Part shown: piece by piece, positions 27,061 through 36,329 of the stretch | Layout: each line of letters opens with the position of its first letter | Position numbering within the stretch: the first letter of the stretch is position 1 | Assembly (NCBI GenBank): GCA_033808805.1 | Contig: JAPXMY010000008.1 | Location: 1 to 64,000, forward strand | Direction of reading: 5' to 3' | Source: UBA1783 sp033808805 | GTDB lineage: Bacteria; Bacillota_I; Bacilli_A; Erysipelotrichales; Erysipelotrichaceae | DNA: 64,000 bases | Position numbers and translations under genes: made by a program | Notes under the pieces: generated by a model | Told to the model about the DNA's origin: nothing | What the model saw: the letters and a program-made list of their open reading frames with translations, nothing else | The model's database searches: none

Positions 27061-27747
27061 ATGTTTAAAGGATGGAATCTGTTTGAGAAAATATTTCTGA
27101 TTGGTGGCTCAGTAATGATGCTGGTTTTATCCATCTTATCAAAAAGTGATTTATTAAGTATCATCTATGGCTTGCTGTCGGTAGGAAGTGCTATCTTTAT
27201 TGCCAAAGGAAAAATTATTGGCAATATTATGGGTGGTATAAACAGCTTGATTTATGCCTATTTTTCCTTTAAGCATAAAATATATTCTGAAGCCATTATT
27301 TCCGCATTTCTCATTTTTCCAATTACCGTCTATGGCCTGATTAACTGGATTAAAAACCAGAATAAAGAAACTAAGACTATCAATATTAATAAATTGTCCA
27401 ATAAAGAATTGCTTTTAGCCATCTCTTCGCAGGCAATCATGTATTTTGGCTACTATTATCTATTAAAGTATTTTAAGGTGAACATGATTTATATTTCTGC
27501 CTTATCAATCTGCATTTCAGTATTGGCCTTCTATTTTTTAAGTCGAATGACCGTTTTAGCTTATTATACCTTCATCATAAAAGATATTATCGCTACAACG
27601 CTATGGATATATCCACTGTTAAATGGCGAAAAGACAAGCTTACTGGTCTTTTTTTCCAACATCTTATTTTTAATAAATGATTTCTATGGCGCCTACAGTT
27701 GGAATAGGTTGGCGAAAAAACAAAGTCAAGTAAAATGCCTGCAATAA
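27061..27747 (+). CDS. pnuC: Nicotinamide riboside transporter PnuC-like
   Basis: This 228-residue membrane protein has seven or eight hydrophobic helices and the PnuC pattern. The conserved IMGGINSLIYAYFSFKH loop-helix and FLIFPITVYGLINWIKNQ in the first half, plus the late DFYGAYSWNRLAKKQ, are characteristic. PnuC proteins import nicotinamide riboside by facilitated diffusion for NAD synthesis. Ribosome site AAAGGAG. It is monocistronic and ends in a terminator. Confidence 0.88.
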   Translation: MFKGWNLFEKIFLIGGSVMMLVLSILSKSDLLSIIYGLLSVGSAIFIAKGKIIGNIMGGINSLIYAYFSFKHKIYSEAIISAFLIFPITVYGLINWIKNQNKETKTININKLSNKELLLAISSQAIMYFGYYYLLKYFKVNMIYISALSICISVLAFYFLSRMTVLAYYTFIIKDIIATTLWIYPLLNGEKTSLLVFFSNILFLINDFYGAYSWNRLAKKQSQVKCLQ

Positions 27748-27762
27748 GCAGGTTTTCTTTTA
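27738..27762 (+). terminator. Terminator of pnuC
   Basis: CCTGC (27738-27742) pairs with GCAGG (27748-27752) around AATAA, followed by a T-rich tail. The pnuC stop lies inside. Confidence 0.7.
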
Positions 27763-27763
27763 T

Positions 27764-27787
27764 AAAAAAGGTCTTTTTCAAGACCTT
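27764..27787 (-). terminator. Terminator of the MarR/ABC exporter operon
   Basis: On the minus strand AAGGTCTT and AAGACCTT (27780-27787 and 27768-27775) pair around a four-base loop, followed by a T tract. It overlaps the last gene's stop codon. Confidence 0.75.
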
Positions 27788-29666
27788 AATCTAATTCAAA
27801 TTGTCCAGTATATAGTTTATAGTACTGACCTTTTTGTCTGAGCAAATCACTGTGACTTCCTCTTTCAATGATTTCACCATTATCCAGTACCACAATAGCA
27901 TTGGAATTTCTAACTGTTGACAGTCTATGGGCAATGACAAAGACTGTTCTTCCAACCATTAAGTTGTCCATTCCTTCCTGAATCAGTTTTTCTGTTCTGG
28001 TATCAATGGAACTGGTCGCTTCATCTAATACCAATACCGGAGCATCGGCTACAGCTGCTCTGGCAATTGACAGCAGCTGTCTTTGTCCCTGTGAGAGATT
28101 GGTTCCATCTGCTGTCAGCACTGTGGCATAACCTTCTGGCAACATTTCAATAAACTCATTGGCATTAGCCAGCTTGGCTGCTTTAATACATTGCTCATCA
28201 GTAGCATCCAGTTTCCCATATCTGATATTGTCCATTACTGTACCGGTAAATAGATGAGTATCCTGCAGTACAAAGGCTAATGAACGTCTCAGCGAGTCTT
28301 TTTCAATCTCTCTGATGTCAATTCCATCATAGAGAATCTGGCCTTGCTGGATGTCGTAGAAGCGATTTATCAGATTGGTGATGGTTGTTTTTCCAGCCCC
28401 AGTTGCTCCAACAAAGGCAATTTTCTGACCTGGTTTGGCATAGAAGGAAACATCATTTAAAACCTGTTTTTTACCATCATAGGAAAATACCACGTTATTA
28501 AAACGCACATCTCCTCTCAGTCTGACTAACTGACCATCAGGTTTCTTCCAGGCCCATAAACCTGTTCTTTTATCTGCTTCCAATAAGGAATTATCTAAAG
28601 CGAAAGTTAATGGTACTAAAGTAATCTTACCTTCATCAATTTCTTCTTCAGTATCAATAACCTTGAAGATCCTCTCCGCCCCAGCAATAGCACTGATCAG
28701 GGCATTGAAATTTTGAGTAATCCTACTTAATGGACGGGAAATATTTTTAATATATTGTAAAAAGGATGCTAATTTACCAACATTCATTTTACCAACAATA
28801 CACAGATAGGCTCCCAAAACTGAGCAGATAGCATAGTTGATATGACTCATATTATTGGAAATCGGACCAACGATACTGGCATAAATATTAGCTTTAGTAT
28901 TAGCTTTTCTAGCTGTTTCATTGACTTCAGAAAACTCTTTTCTTACCTTATCTTCGTGAACAAAAACTTTGACAACTTTCTGACCATCCATCATTTCCTC
29001 CATATAGCCATTTAATTTCGCAATTGTTTCCTGCTGAACGGTAAAGTTTTTCATACTCTTTTTGCCAAAGAGGGTAGTTATCAAAAGCATCAAACCTAAA
29101 AGAAGCAAAACTACCAGTGTCATAACTACTGAATATCTGAGCATCATAATAAAGATACCGACAATAGTAATGGCACTGTAAATAAAGGAAGTAATGCCAT
29201 CACTTATGGCTTCTCTGATCGCCCCTACATCACTGGTAAAGTGAGCCATCAGTTCACCATGCGTGTGCGTATCAAAATAAGCTATTGGTAATTTCTGCAG
29301 TTTCTCAAACAGCTCGTTTCTAATTTTATTAAGCGTATTGTTGGTAACTGTAACCATTATTCTGCCAACCAGATATTCAGAAATAACTGTCATTAAATAG
29401 ATGATACCCAAAGTAATTAATAATCTGATTAATGGGTTTAGACTTTCAGCGGTAATTTCTTGACCGATTAAAGGAATAATACCTTCGTTGATAATAGGTT
29501 CAATCAGCTGGATGCCATAAATAGATAAAACTGAACTTACTGCTATCAATAGCAATACAAATAGAATAACCACCGTCTTATCTTTAACATATCCCAAAAG
29601 TCTTTTGAGAGTTGCCAGCACATTTTCTGGTCTTTCATAGTTAAATCTTCTTCTGCGTCCAGTCAT
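27786..29666 (-). CDS. ABC exporter, transmembrane-ATPase subunit (second half of a heterodimer)
   Basis: This 626-residue half-transporter has an N-terminal six-helix ABC exporter domain. The ATPase domain has Walker A GATGAGKTT, an LSQGQ signature and Walker B LVLDEATSS. The start codon overlaps the stop codon of the partner gene (TAATG), so the two are made in equal amounts. An insert of about 45 residues between the membrane and ATPase domains (DEGKITLVPL to RGDVRFNN) is longer than usual. The heterodimer probably exports drugs or other hydrophobic compounds, as inferred from MarR control. The substrate is unknown. Confidence 0.9.
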   Translation of the reverse strand: MTGRRRRFNYERPENVLATLKRLLGYVKDKTVVILFVLLLIAVSSVLSIYGIQLIEPIINEGIIPLIGQEITAESLNPLIRLLITLGIIYLMTVISEYLVGRIMVTVTNNTLNKIRNELFEKLQKLPIAYFDTHTHGELMAHFTSDVGAIREAISDGITSFIYSAITIVGIFIMMLRYSVVMTLVVLLLLGLMLLITTLFGKKSMKNFTVQQETIAKLNGYMEEMMDGQKVVKVFVHEDKVRKEFSEVNETARKANTKANIYASIVGPISNNMSHINYAICSVLGAYLCIVGKMNVGKLASFLQYIKNISRPLSRITQNFNALISAIAGAERIFKVIDTEEEIDEGKITLVPLTFALDNSLLEADKRTGLWAWKKPDGQLVRLRGDVRFNNVVFSYDGKKQVLNDVSFYAKPGQKIAFVGATGAGKTTITNLINRFYDIQQGQILYDGIDIREIEKDSLRRSLAFVLQDTHLFTGTVMDNIRYGKLDATDEQCIKAAKLANANEFIEMLPEGYATVLTADGTNLSQGQRQLLSIARAAVADAPVLVLDEATSSIDTRTEKLIQEGMDNLMVGRTVFVIAHRLSTVRNSNAIVVLDNGEIIERGSHSDLLRQKGQYYKLYTGQFELD

Positions 29667-31384
29667 TACAGCTCAACTCCTTCCATTTGGGTTTGATAGA
29701 TATCCATATAAATCTCACTTGTTCTCAACAGGTTTTCTGGAGTATCAACATCAACAATTTTTCCACCATCAATAACTACTACCCTGTCAGCATCCATAAC
29801 CGAAGTTACTCTTTGAGCAATGATGATAGTTGTTGTATCTTTTAATTTTGTTTTTAAAGCTTCTCGGATTGATGAATCCGTCTGCGTATCTACCGCACTG
29901 GTTGAATCATCCAGGATAATTATTTTAGGTTTAGCCAGAAGGGCTCTGGCAATACAGATTCTCTGTTTCTGACCACCAGAAAGATTAACGCCTCCCTGTC
30001 CTAAAATGGTCTTGTAGCCATCTTCAAAAGCCATAATAAAATCATGGGCACTGGCCACTTTACAGGCTTCTATAATCTCTTCATCGCTGGCATTTTCATT
30101 GCCCCACAATAAATTATCCTTAATTGTTCCAGAAAATAAGACGTTTTTCTGCAGAACCATAGCTACTTCTTTTCTTAAATTAGCCAGTTTATAATCTCTA
30201 ACATCATGTTTTCCGACCACTAAACTGCCTTCATTTACATCATATAGTCTTGGTATCAGCTGTACCAGACTTGTTTTACCACTTCCAGTTGCTCCAATTA
30301 TGCCTATTGTTTCTCCGCTTCTGATATTTAAGTCAGCCTTGCTGATAGCATCTTTACTGCTGGAAGCATATCTGAAAGTCACATCCTTAAAGACAATTGA
30401 ACCATCTTCTAAAGTGCCTTCATAATCACCATCAACAATTAAAGATTCGGTATTTAATACTTCGTTGATTCTATCAACTGAGCCTTTAAGTCTGACCATA
30501 TTAAGGAAAATCATCGCCATCATAAGTAATCCGGCTAAGATTTGTCCAACATAGGAAATAAAACTTATCAGCTCTCCCGTTTTCATGGTGCCAATCATGA
30601 TTTGATTGCCACCAAACCATAAAATAGCCAGGATTGCTGAATAGATTACCAGCATCATGATTGGTGAAATCAGCACCAGTAATCCTTCCACCTTGATTGA
30701 AGAAGTCATCAGTTCATGATTTATTTCTTTAAATTTTTCAACTTCATATTCTTCTCTGACGAATGTTTTTACTTCTCTTACATTGCTAAGATATTCTTTG
30801 GCACGATCATTTAGACCATCAAATTTAGTCAGCATATGCCTGAATAATGGCATTGCTTTTTTTGACAATAATACTATCGCTATCATTAGAATCGGTGCCA
30901 CTACCACAAAGACAATAAACAATTCCCTGTTGATGCCATAGGCAACAGTAGCTGCAGCTATCATCATAAAAGGTGCTCTGATAGCCATCACCATTGTCAT
31001 TCTTAATCCCATCTGAATGAAGTTGACATCAGTTGTAAGTCTGGTCAAAAGTGAAGACTGCTGAAAAGAATCAACGTTTTCAAAAGAGAAATTTAAAATC
31101 CTGTTGAAAACTTCTTTTCTCAATTCACTTCCAAAACCAATACTGCCTGTGGCTGAAAAAATACTGCCCAGTGAACCACACAGCAATGATAGAAAAGCCA
31201 TAACTACCATATTGCCACCTAATTTCAATACCACAGTAAGGTCGTTAGATGGAATACCATAGTCCACTATCTTACCCATTATCAAAGGTATATTTACTTC
31301 AAGCAATACCTCTACCATAATAATTATTGGTGCCAATATGATAAAAGGTAAATACTTTCTGGTACATCTAAGAATCTTTCTCAT
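29666..31384 (-). CDS. ABC exporter, transmembrane-ATPase subunit (first half of a heterodimer)
   Basis: This half-transporter of about 572 residues has six hydrophobic helices and an ATPase domain with Walker A GATGSGKTS, LSGGQ and Walker B IIILDDSTSAVD. The residue after Walker B is Asp where the partner has Glu, and the switch His region reads IIAQR rather than AHR. These are the features of the degenerate nucleotide site in heterodimeric exporters. I start at ATG 31384, which overlaps the marR gene by 17 bases. A longer start lies deeper in marR and is less likely. Confidence 0.88.
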   Translation of the reverse strand: MRKILRCTRKYLPFIILAPIIIMVEVLLEVNIPLIMGKIVDYGIPSNDLTVVLKLGGNMVVMAFLSLLCGSLGSIFSATGSIGFGSELRKEVFNRILNFSFENVDSFQQSSLLTRLTTDVNFIQMGLRMTMVMAIRAPFMMIAAATVAYGINRELFIVFVVVAPILMIAIVLLSKKAMPLFRHMLTKFDGLNDRAKEYLSNVREVKTFVREEYEVEKFKEINHELMTSSIKVEGLLVLISPIMMLVIYSAILAILWFGGNQIMIGTMKTGELISFISYVGQILAGLLMMAMIFLNMVRLKGSVDRINEVLNTESLIVDGDYEGTLEDGSIVFKDVTFRYASSSKDAISKADLNIRSGETIGIIGATGSGKTSLVQLIPRLYDVNEGSLVVGKHDVRDYKLANLRKEVAMVLQKNVLFSGTIKDNLLWGNENASDEEIIEACKVASAHDFIMAFEDGYKTILGQGGVNLSGGQKQRICIARALLAKPKIIILDDSTSAVDTQTDSSIREALKTKLKDTTTIIIAQRVTSVMDADRVVVIDGGKIVDVDTPENLLRTSEIYMDIYQTQMEGVEL

Positions 31385-31877
31385 CAGTTTTTTCCCCACT
31401 TTCCAGTTTTTTGATTTCATCCATCAACAAGCCTGCTGTCTTATCTCTGGAATAGTCAGTTTCCAGGTTTTCCAGAATTCGATCTAAAAAACTATTAAAT
31501 ACTGCTATTTCTTCTTCATTGAAGTCTTTAAACATCATTACATTACAGCGCTGAAAAGCCTCTTTCATCTGTTCAATATGTCGTAAACCTTTTTCAGTAA
31601 TAAACAGGTCATATTGTCGGCAGTCCTGGCTATTCTTTTCTCTTTTAATCAGATTATTTTCAAGCAGCTTTTTAATCGTTTTACTGACTGCCGCCTTTGA
31701 AAAGGCAAACCGATCAGAAATATCCTTCTGCATACAGCCAGGATATTCTTTAATATAATCCAGTATTGGATATTGAGCTAACTGGGCTCCTTCAACTTCC
31801 TTTAGATTGATCGCATTATGCCATCTTATCAGCTGATGAACTCTCAAGAATTTATATATTGTTTTTTTATAATCCAT
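31368..31877 (-). CDS. MarR family transcriptional regulator
   Basis: This 169-residue winged-helix protein has KDISDRFAFSKAAVSKTIKKL as its helix-turn-helix and a wing ending in QDCRQYDLFITEKG. It is the first gene of the exporter operon. A 19-base palindrome, TTAACTG-TTAAC-CAGTTAA, lies just downstream of the promoter -10 and is the obvious operator, so the protein should repress its own operon until a ligand or drug releases it. The start is at 31877, three bases after GAGGTG. An upstream in-frame ATG is less likely. Confidence 0.88.
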   Translation of the reverse strand: MDYKKTIYKFLRVHQLIRWHNAINLKEVEGAQLAQYPILDYIKEYPGCMQKDISDRFAFSKAAVSKTIKKLLENNLIKREKNSQDCRQYDLFITEKGLRHIEQMKEAFQRCNVMMFKDFNEEEIAVFNSFLDRILENLETDYSRDKTAGLLMDEIKKLESGEKTDEKDS

Positions 31878-31898
31878 AGACACCTCACGTAATATCAT

Positions 31899-31917
31899 TT
31901 AACTGTTAACCAGTTAA
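31899..31917. promoter_or_regulatory. Palindromic operator for the MarR regulator
   Basis: TTAACTG (31899-31905) and CAGTTAA (31911-31917) are exact inverted arms with a 5-base spacer. They cover the predicted transcription start region of the marR operon. Confidence 0.75.
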
Positions 31918-31926
31918 CTATTATTA

Positions 31927-31954
31927 ATTATACTCGTTTCTATTACTTAGTCAA
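31927..31954 (-). promoter_or_regulatory. Promoter of the marR/ABC exporter operon
   Basis: On the minus strand TTGACT (31949-31954), 16 bases, TATAAT (31927-31932). Confidence 0.8.
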
Positions 31955-32078
31955 CTATAAAAAAGTTCCCTAAACCACAGTATTTAACTCAATATGTATT
32001 TGGGACATTTTCCCGTATCAATACTTAAGAAATTATCACGTATTAACCACAAATAATTAGAAATTAATATAAATGTAC

Positions 32079-32107
32079 TTGCATTAATAAATTCGTAATG
32101 CTACAAT
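32079..32107 (+). promoter_or_regulatory. Promoter of the uracil permease leader
   Basis: TTGCAT (32079-32084), 17 bases, TACAAT (32102-32107) with a TGC extended -10. A leader of about 230 bases follows. Confidence 0.75.
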
Positions 32108-32125
32108 ACCTACAGACAAAATGTC

Positions 32126-32252
32126 TTTAAGGGCGGTACAGAGATGCCGACAAGATGTTACATACCGTTAAGCAAAGTTGATGGCTGCTTTGTAGTATCC
32201 GTTTGCGTTTTAGTGAAGAAACAATCTTGTCAGATGCCCGACAAGATTTTTT
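32126..32252 (+). promoter_or_regulatory. PyrR-type transcription attenuator
   Basis: The leader contains ACAGAGATGCCGACAAGATG (32138-32157), close to the PyrR binding-loop consensus (CCAGAGAGGCU then GCAAGAG), closed by CGGTA/TACCG. Downstream, AATCTTGTC (32223-32231) and GACAAGATT (32240-32248) form a terminator with a six-T tail. The terminator's 5' arm can pair instead with GACAAGAT (32149-32156) inside the PyrR hairpin. Terminator and antiterminator are thus mutually exclusive, as expected for UMP-bound PyrR favouring termination. Confidence 0.78.
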
Positions 32253-32342
32253 ATGTCTGAACCAGAATTAAGTGTTTAAGTAAAATACCAAAACACTTAT
32301 CCTCTGCATTGTTTTTAAAAAATTGAAAGGAAGAATTTTATC

Positions 32343-33722
32343 ATGAACAAACAACAACACGTAATTGGGTATCTTCCCGATGAAAAGCCAGTAATGTGGA
32401 AGCTATTATTGTATGCCGTACAACAGGTGGTGGTAATGTTTCCAGCAACTGTTGCAGTAGCAATTATTACCGGTTTTCACATTTCAACGACCATCTTCGC
32501 AAGCGGTCTGGCAACTATCTGCTTTATTCTGGTAACAGGTAGAAAAATACCTCTCTACTATGGATCAAGCTTCTCATATGTGGCAGCAATCGGCAGCCTT
32601 ATGAGTTCAGAAGCCTTGGCTGGTCATACACTTAATGAAAGAATAGCTGTTGCCCAATTTGGTATCGTTATGTCAGGTTTTGTATCAATTGCGGCCGGTC
32701 TTATTATCAAACGTTTTGGAAGAGACTCTATTGAGAAAATTCTTCCTGCAGCTATAACAGGTCCTATTGCCATGGTTATAGGTCTGACTCTGGCAGGAAC
32801 AGCCTTAACTGATGCTCAATCATTCAGTGGAGCAATTCAGGTGCTTGATTCACAGACAAATCTGGCAACCAATATGGCCTGGATTGTCTCGCTGGTTACC
32901 CTGTTATCAACAATTCTATTCTCAGTGCATCTAAAAGGTTTCTTGGGACAGCTTCCACTGCTTTTGGGACCAATCTTAGGTTGTCTGACCGCTGTTGTCA
33001 TCTACTGGATAACAGGCATCAACCTGTTTAAAGTATTACCAGATACAGCCAACAGTGGAATATTCGCTTTACCAATATTTACTTTCCCAAAACCTACTTT
33101 GATGGCTGTAGCAGCTATTATGCCCATAGCTATCGCTACTATTCCAGAATCTACTGCTCATGTCTATCAGCTGGATATCTATGTCAATGACTTAGCGAAG
33201 AAAAAGAATTCAGATAAGCATTATAACATTGCTGACAGATTAGGAGATAACCTGGTCGGTGATGGAATTGGTGATATCGTGGCTGGTTTCATCGGTGGTC
33301 CAGCCGGAACAAACTATGGTGAAAATATCAGTGCTATGGCGATTACCAGAGTCTTCTCTATTCCGGTACTGATTGCCGCAGCAATTATTGCCATGGTAAT
33401 CTCTTGCTTTACTCCATTAATCAATGCTATCTACTCAATTCCAACAGCAGTTATTGGTGGACTTGAAGTTTATCTGTTTGGCGCTATTGCTGCTCAGGGT
33501 ATCGCTATTATGGTCGAAAAGAAAGTTGACCTGTTCAGCTCAAAAAATATTGCCATAATCGCTACTATAATGATTATTGGCTTAGGTGGACAATTTGCCT
33601 TTGGCGGAAACATTCCATTCTTTGGCTTAAATATTCCTTGTGTAGCTGGTGCTTCAATCTTTGGAATTTTACTGCACTTACTGTTAAGTGTTGGGGAAAA
33701 GAAAAATACTGCTGCTGAATAA
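32343..33722 (+). CDS. uraA: Uracil/xanthine permease family transporter (NCS2), probably uracil permease
   Basis: This 459-residue membrane protein has about 14 helices and the NCS2/UraA pattern. YYGSSFSYVAAIG is the first conserved loop. AIATIPESTAHVYQ carries the substrate-binding Glu, and GPAGTNYGENISAMAITRV is the signature helix 10. It imports nucleobase with protons. The PyrR-type attenuator in its leader points to uracil rather than purines. Ribosome site AAAGGAAG. It is monocistronic with a terminator. Confidence 0.9.
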   Translation: MNKQQHVIGYLPDEKPVMWKLLLYAVQQVVVMFPATVAVAIITGFHISTTIFASGLATICFILVTGRKIPLYYGSSFSYVAAIGSLMSSEALAGHTLNERIAVAQFGIVMSGFVSIAAGLIIKRFGRDSIEKILPAAITGPIAMVIGLTLAGTALTDAQSFSGAIQVLDSQTNLATNMAWIVSLVTLLSTILFSVHLKGFLGQLPLLLGPILGCLTAVVIYWITGINLFKVLPDTANSGIFALPIFTFPKPTLMAVAAIMPIAIATIPESTAHVYQLDIYVNDLAKKKNSDKHYNIADRLGDNLVGDGIGDIVAGFIGGPAGTNYGENISAMAITRVFSIPVLIAAAIIAMVISCFTPLINAIYSIPTAVIGGLEVYLFGAIAAQGIAIMVEKKVDLFSSKNIAIIATIMIIGLGGQFAFGGNIPFFGLNIPCVAGASIFGILLHLLLSVGEKKNTAAE

Positions 33723-33742
33723 TTTATATTACTAAAATACTT

Positions 33743-33778
33743 AGACTTAGTTATCTTATATAGACTAAGTCTTTTATT
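33743..33778 (+). terminator. Terminator after the uracil permease
   Basis: AGACTTAGT (33743-33751) pairs with ACTAAGTCT (33764-33772), followed by TTTTATT. Confidence 0.8.
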
Positions 33779-33787
33779 AATCTACAG

Positions 33788-33825
33788 CCAAAAAAAATGG
33801 ACTATCTGTTATTGACAGTCCATTT
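33788..33825 (-). terminator. Terminator of enolase
   Basis: AAATGGACT (33795-33803) pairs with AGTCCATTT (33817-33825). The minus-strand product ends in a run of eight Ts. Confidence 0.85.
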
Positions 33826-33848
33826 ATTTTTTCAGCTGCTTTAATTTC

Positions 33849-35162
33849 TTATTTTAAGTTGAACCAAGCATCAAGTCCAGGATACTTAGCAACTTCACCT
33901 AATTCTTCTTCAATTCTGATTAACTGATTGTATTTAGCAACACGGTCAGTTCTTGAAGGAGCACCAGTCTTAATCTGTCCAGCATTAACTGCTACAGCGA
34001 TATCTGAAATTGTAGTATCTTCTGTTTCGCCTGAACGGTGAGAAACAACTGATGTAAAGCCAGCACGAGCAGCCATTTCCATAGCTTCTAAAGTTTCAGT
34101 TAAAGTACCAATCTGGTTAACTTTAATTAATATTGAGTTAGAATTGCCTCCAGCAATACCTTTCTTTAATCTTTCAGTATTGGTAACATACAGATCATCA
34201 CCAACGATTTGAACTTTTTTGCCAAGTTTATCAGTAAACTTTTTCCATGCATCCCAGTCATCTTCTGCAAAAGCATCTTCGATTGAAATAATAGGATATT
34301 TGCTAACCATATCTGCCCAGAAATCAATCATTTCATCTACGGTCATATATTTATCAATCTTCCACCAGTAATACAGGCCTTCTTTGCCTTTAGCTTTTGC
34401 TTTGTCATACATTTCTGTAGCAGCAGCATCAATTGCGATACGGAACTGTTCACCTGGTTTGTATCCAGCTTTTTCAATAGCCTGAACAATTACCTGAATT
34501 GCTTCTTCATCAGATTTAAGGTTAGGAGCAAATCCACCTTCATCACCAACTGCTGTTGCATATCCCTGATCACCTAAAACTTTCTTCAGGTTATGGAATA
34601 CTTCAGCACACCATTGGACAGCTTGTTTAAATGATTTAGCTCCAACAGGCATAACCATGAACTCCTGAATAGTTACTGAGTTATCAGCATGTGCTCCACC
34701 ATTGATGATATTCATCATAGGAACTGGAAGAACCTTGGCATTAGTGCCTCCAATATAACGATATAAAGGAAGTCCTAATGAATTAGCTGCTGCTTTAGCA
34801 ACTGCTAAAGAAACACCTAAAATAGCATTCGCGCCTAATTTTCCTTTGTTTGGAGTACCATCTAATTCAATCATAACCTTATCAATCAGAGTCTGATCAA
34901 AGACATTCATTCCAACTACTTCAGGAGCAATTTTTTCATTGACGTTTTTAACAGCTTTGCTGACACCTTTACCTAAATAACGTCCCTTATCTCCATCACG
35001 CAATTCTACCGCTTCAAAAGCACCTGTTGATGCACCAGAAGGTACTGCTGCACGACCTAGAGAACCATCTTCAAGTGTTACATCAACTTCAATTGTTGGA
35101 TTTCCACGAGAATCCAGTATTTCTCGTGCAAAAACATTTACAATTTCCAAATATTGTTTCAT
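33849..35162 (-). CDS. eno: Enolase
   Basis: This 437-residue glycolytic enzyme converts 2-phosphoglycerate to phosphoenolpyruvate. Family motifs are intact: AREILDSRGNPT, PSGASTGAFEA, GDEGGFAP, ISIEDAFAEDDW, VGDDLYVTN, LIKVNQIGTLTET, and SHRSGETED. I choose ATG 35162 with AAAGGAG 8 bases upstream over an in-frame start six codons earlier. It stands alone with its own terminator. Confidence 0.97.
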   Translation of the reverse strand: MKQYLEIVNVFAREILDSRGNPTIEVDVTLEDGSLGRAAVPSGASTGAFEAVELRDGDKGRYLGKGVSKAVKNVNEKIAPEVVGMNVFDQTLIDKVMIELDGTPNKGKLGANAILGVSLAVAKAAANSLGLPLYRYIGGTNAKVLPVPMMNIINGGAHADNSVTIQEFMVMPVGAKSFKQAVQWCAEVFHNLKKVLGDQGYATAVGDEGGFAPNLKSDEEAIQVIVQAIEKAGYKPGEQFRIAIDAAATEMYDKAKAKGKEGLYYWWKIDKYMTVDEMIDFWADMVSKYPIISIEDAFAEDDWDAWKKFTDKLGKKVQIVGDDLYVTNTERLKKGIAGGNSNSILIKVNQIGTLTETLEAMEMAARAGFTSVVSHRSGETEDTTISDIAVAVNAGQIKTGAPSRTDRVAKYNQLIRIEEELGEVAKYPGLDAWFNLK

Positions 35163-35265
35163 ACAATAATCTCCTTTCAAAAAGTATATGTTTATAACTA
35201 CTTTTAATATATCTTATTTTAACATTTTTTCATAGTGAAATTGTGAAAATGTTACCAATAAAACC

Positions 35266-36033
35266 TTAAAAATCAATTATCAGGCCTACTCCAACTTCTT
35301 TAATTTCACTCACTTTGCTTAATTGGATTTTGGCCTGCAAATCAGTACAGTGACAGGGATAAACAACAGCAACGTTTTCCTTAGATAGATAATTGCAGAC
35401 CTCATTATTCAACTTCGGATTATTTAATAGATGAAAGCCACCAATTATTACATCTATCTCACTGATTCCACTGACCCTTTTAGCCTGCTCAATAATGTTA
35501 CAGATGCCACTGTGTGAACAGCCAGTAATGATACTTATTTTATTATCACCAATATACAGCAAAGCACTGTCATCGTATAAATAATCTTCACCTAAAGGCT
35601 TAACTTCTTGAACAGTCCTTTTTATTTCTCCTAAAAACCAGATGTTTTCACTGATCTTTAAAGGTTCTGTAGTTGTTGTTATTTTAAAATTACCTGGGAA
35701 ATCTTTGAGCTTAACAGGCATTGATACATCTAAACCCTCGTAGAATTTGTCTTTATCAACATCAGGATGAGCGATTACTTCAATCTTTTGTTTTAAATTT
35801 AAAATGTTTTCTACTCCCTTAGTATGATCATTATGACCATGAGAAAAAATAATTTTTGTAATACCATTTAAATCTATCCCCATTTTTTCAGCATTTCTAA
35901 CGAAGACATCAGAATAGCCAGTATCAAATAAAATTACATCACTTCCATCTTCAAGCAGAAAAGAAAGCGCTGGTTCAGCCAGTAAATAGTTATCAATGAT
36001 ACTGTTGTTGTCACATAGAACTGTCAGTTTCAT
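35266..36033 (-). CDS. Metallo-beta-lactamase-fold hydrolase (MJ0301/dihydropterin synthase-like subgroup)
   Basis: This 255-residue protein has the metal site motif SHGHNDHTKG (a variant of HxHxDH), an IITGCSHSGICN His region and a late GGFHLL. The overall pattern, with VILFDTGYSD at the second strand, fits the MBL subgroup annotated as 7,8-dihydropterin-6-methyl-aminobenzene phosphate synthase-like. The true substrates of bacterial members are unknown. The start is at 36033 with GAGGTG seven bases upstream. It is divergent from the T-box/lysS unit. Confidence 0.85.
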   Translation of the reverse strand: MKLTVLCDNNSIIDNYLLAEPALSFLLEDGSDVILFDTGYSDVFVRNAEKMGIDLNGITKIIFSHGHNDHTKGVENILNLKQKIEVIAHPDVDKDKFYEGLDVSMPVKLKDFPGNFKITTTTEPLKISENIWFLGEIKRTVQEVKPLGEDYLYDDSALLYIGDNKISIITGCSHSGICNIIEQAKRVSGISEIDVIIGGFHLLNNPKLNNEVCNYLSKENVAVVYPCHCTDLQAKIQLSKVSEIKEVGVGLIIDF

Positions 36034-36067
36034 AGCTATACACCTCAATAAAAGTATAAATTTGTCA

Positions 36068-36096
36068 TTGAATAAAATCAATCTCTACTATATAAT
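36068..36096 (+). promoter_or_regulatory. Promoter of the lysS T-box leader
   Basis: TTGAAT (36068-36073), 17 bases, TATAAT (36091-36096). Confidence 0.8.
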
Positions 36097-36102
36097 ATTA
36101 AT

Positions 36103-36309
36103 GTTGCAAAGAAAAGAGGAGTACACTATTTTGTAGGCATCACAGAGAGTTCTTGGCTGGTGGAAAAGAACATGCAGCAATAGTCGAATAAAAACTTGGA
36201 GCAAATCGGTTGTTACGATATAACTTAATGAAGGTGCATGCTATTGGTAATAGTATGAACTAAGGTGGTACCGCGTATTAACGTCCTTAGATATGGGCGT
36301 TTTATTTTT
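36103..36309 (+). promoter_or_regulatory. T-box riboswitch, probably lysine-specific
   Basis: The leader has the T-box sequence proper (AAGGTGGTACCGCG, 36262-36275), a stem I with the AGAGAG and GGCTGGTGGAAAA segments, and a terminator AACGTCC/GGGCGTT followed by TTATTTTT (36280-36309). The specifier position, in GAATAAAAACTTGG near 36186-36199, offers AAA, a Lys codon, in agreement with the downstream lysyl-tRNA synthetase. Uncharged tRNA-Lys would stabilise the antiterminator and switch lysS on. Confidence 0.9.
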
Positions 36310-36329
36310 GATTTACGAAAGGAGCAACT

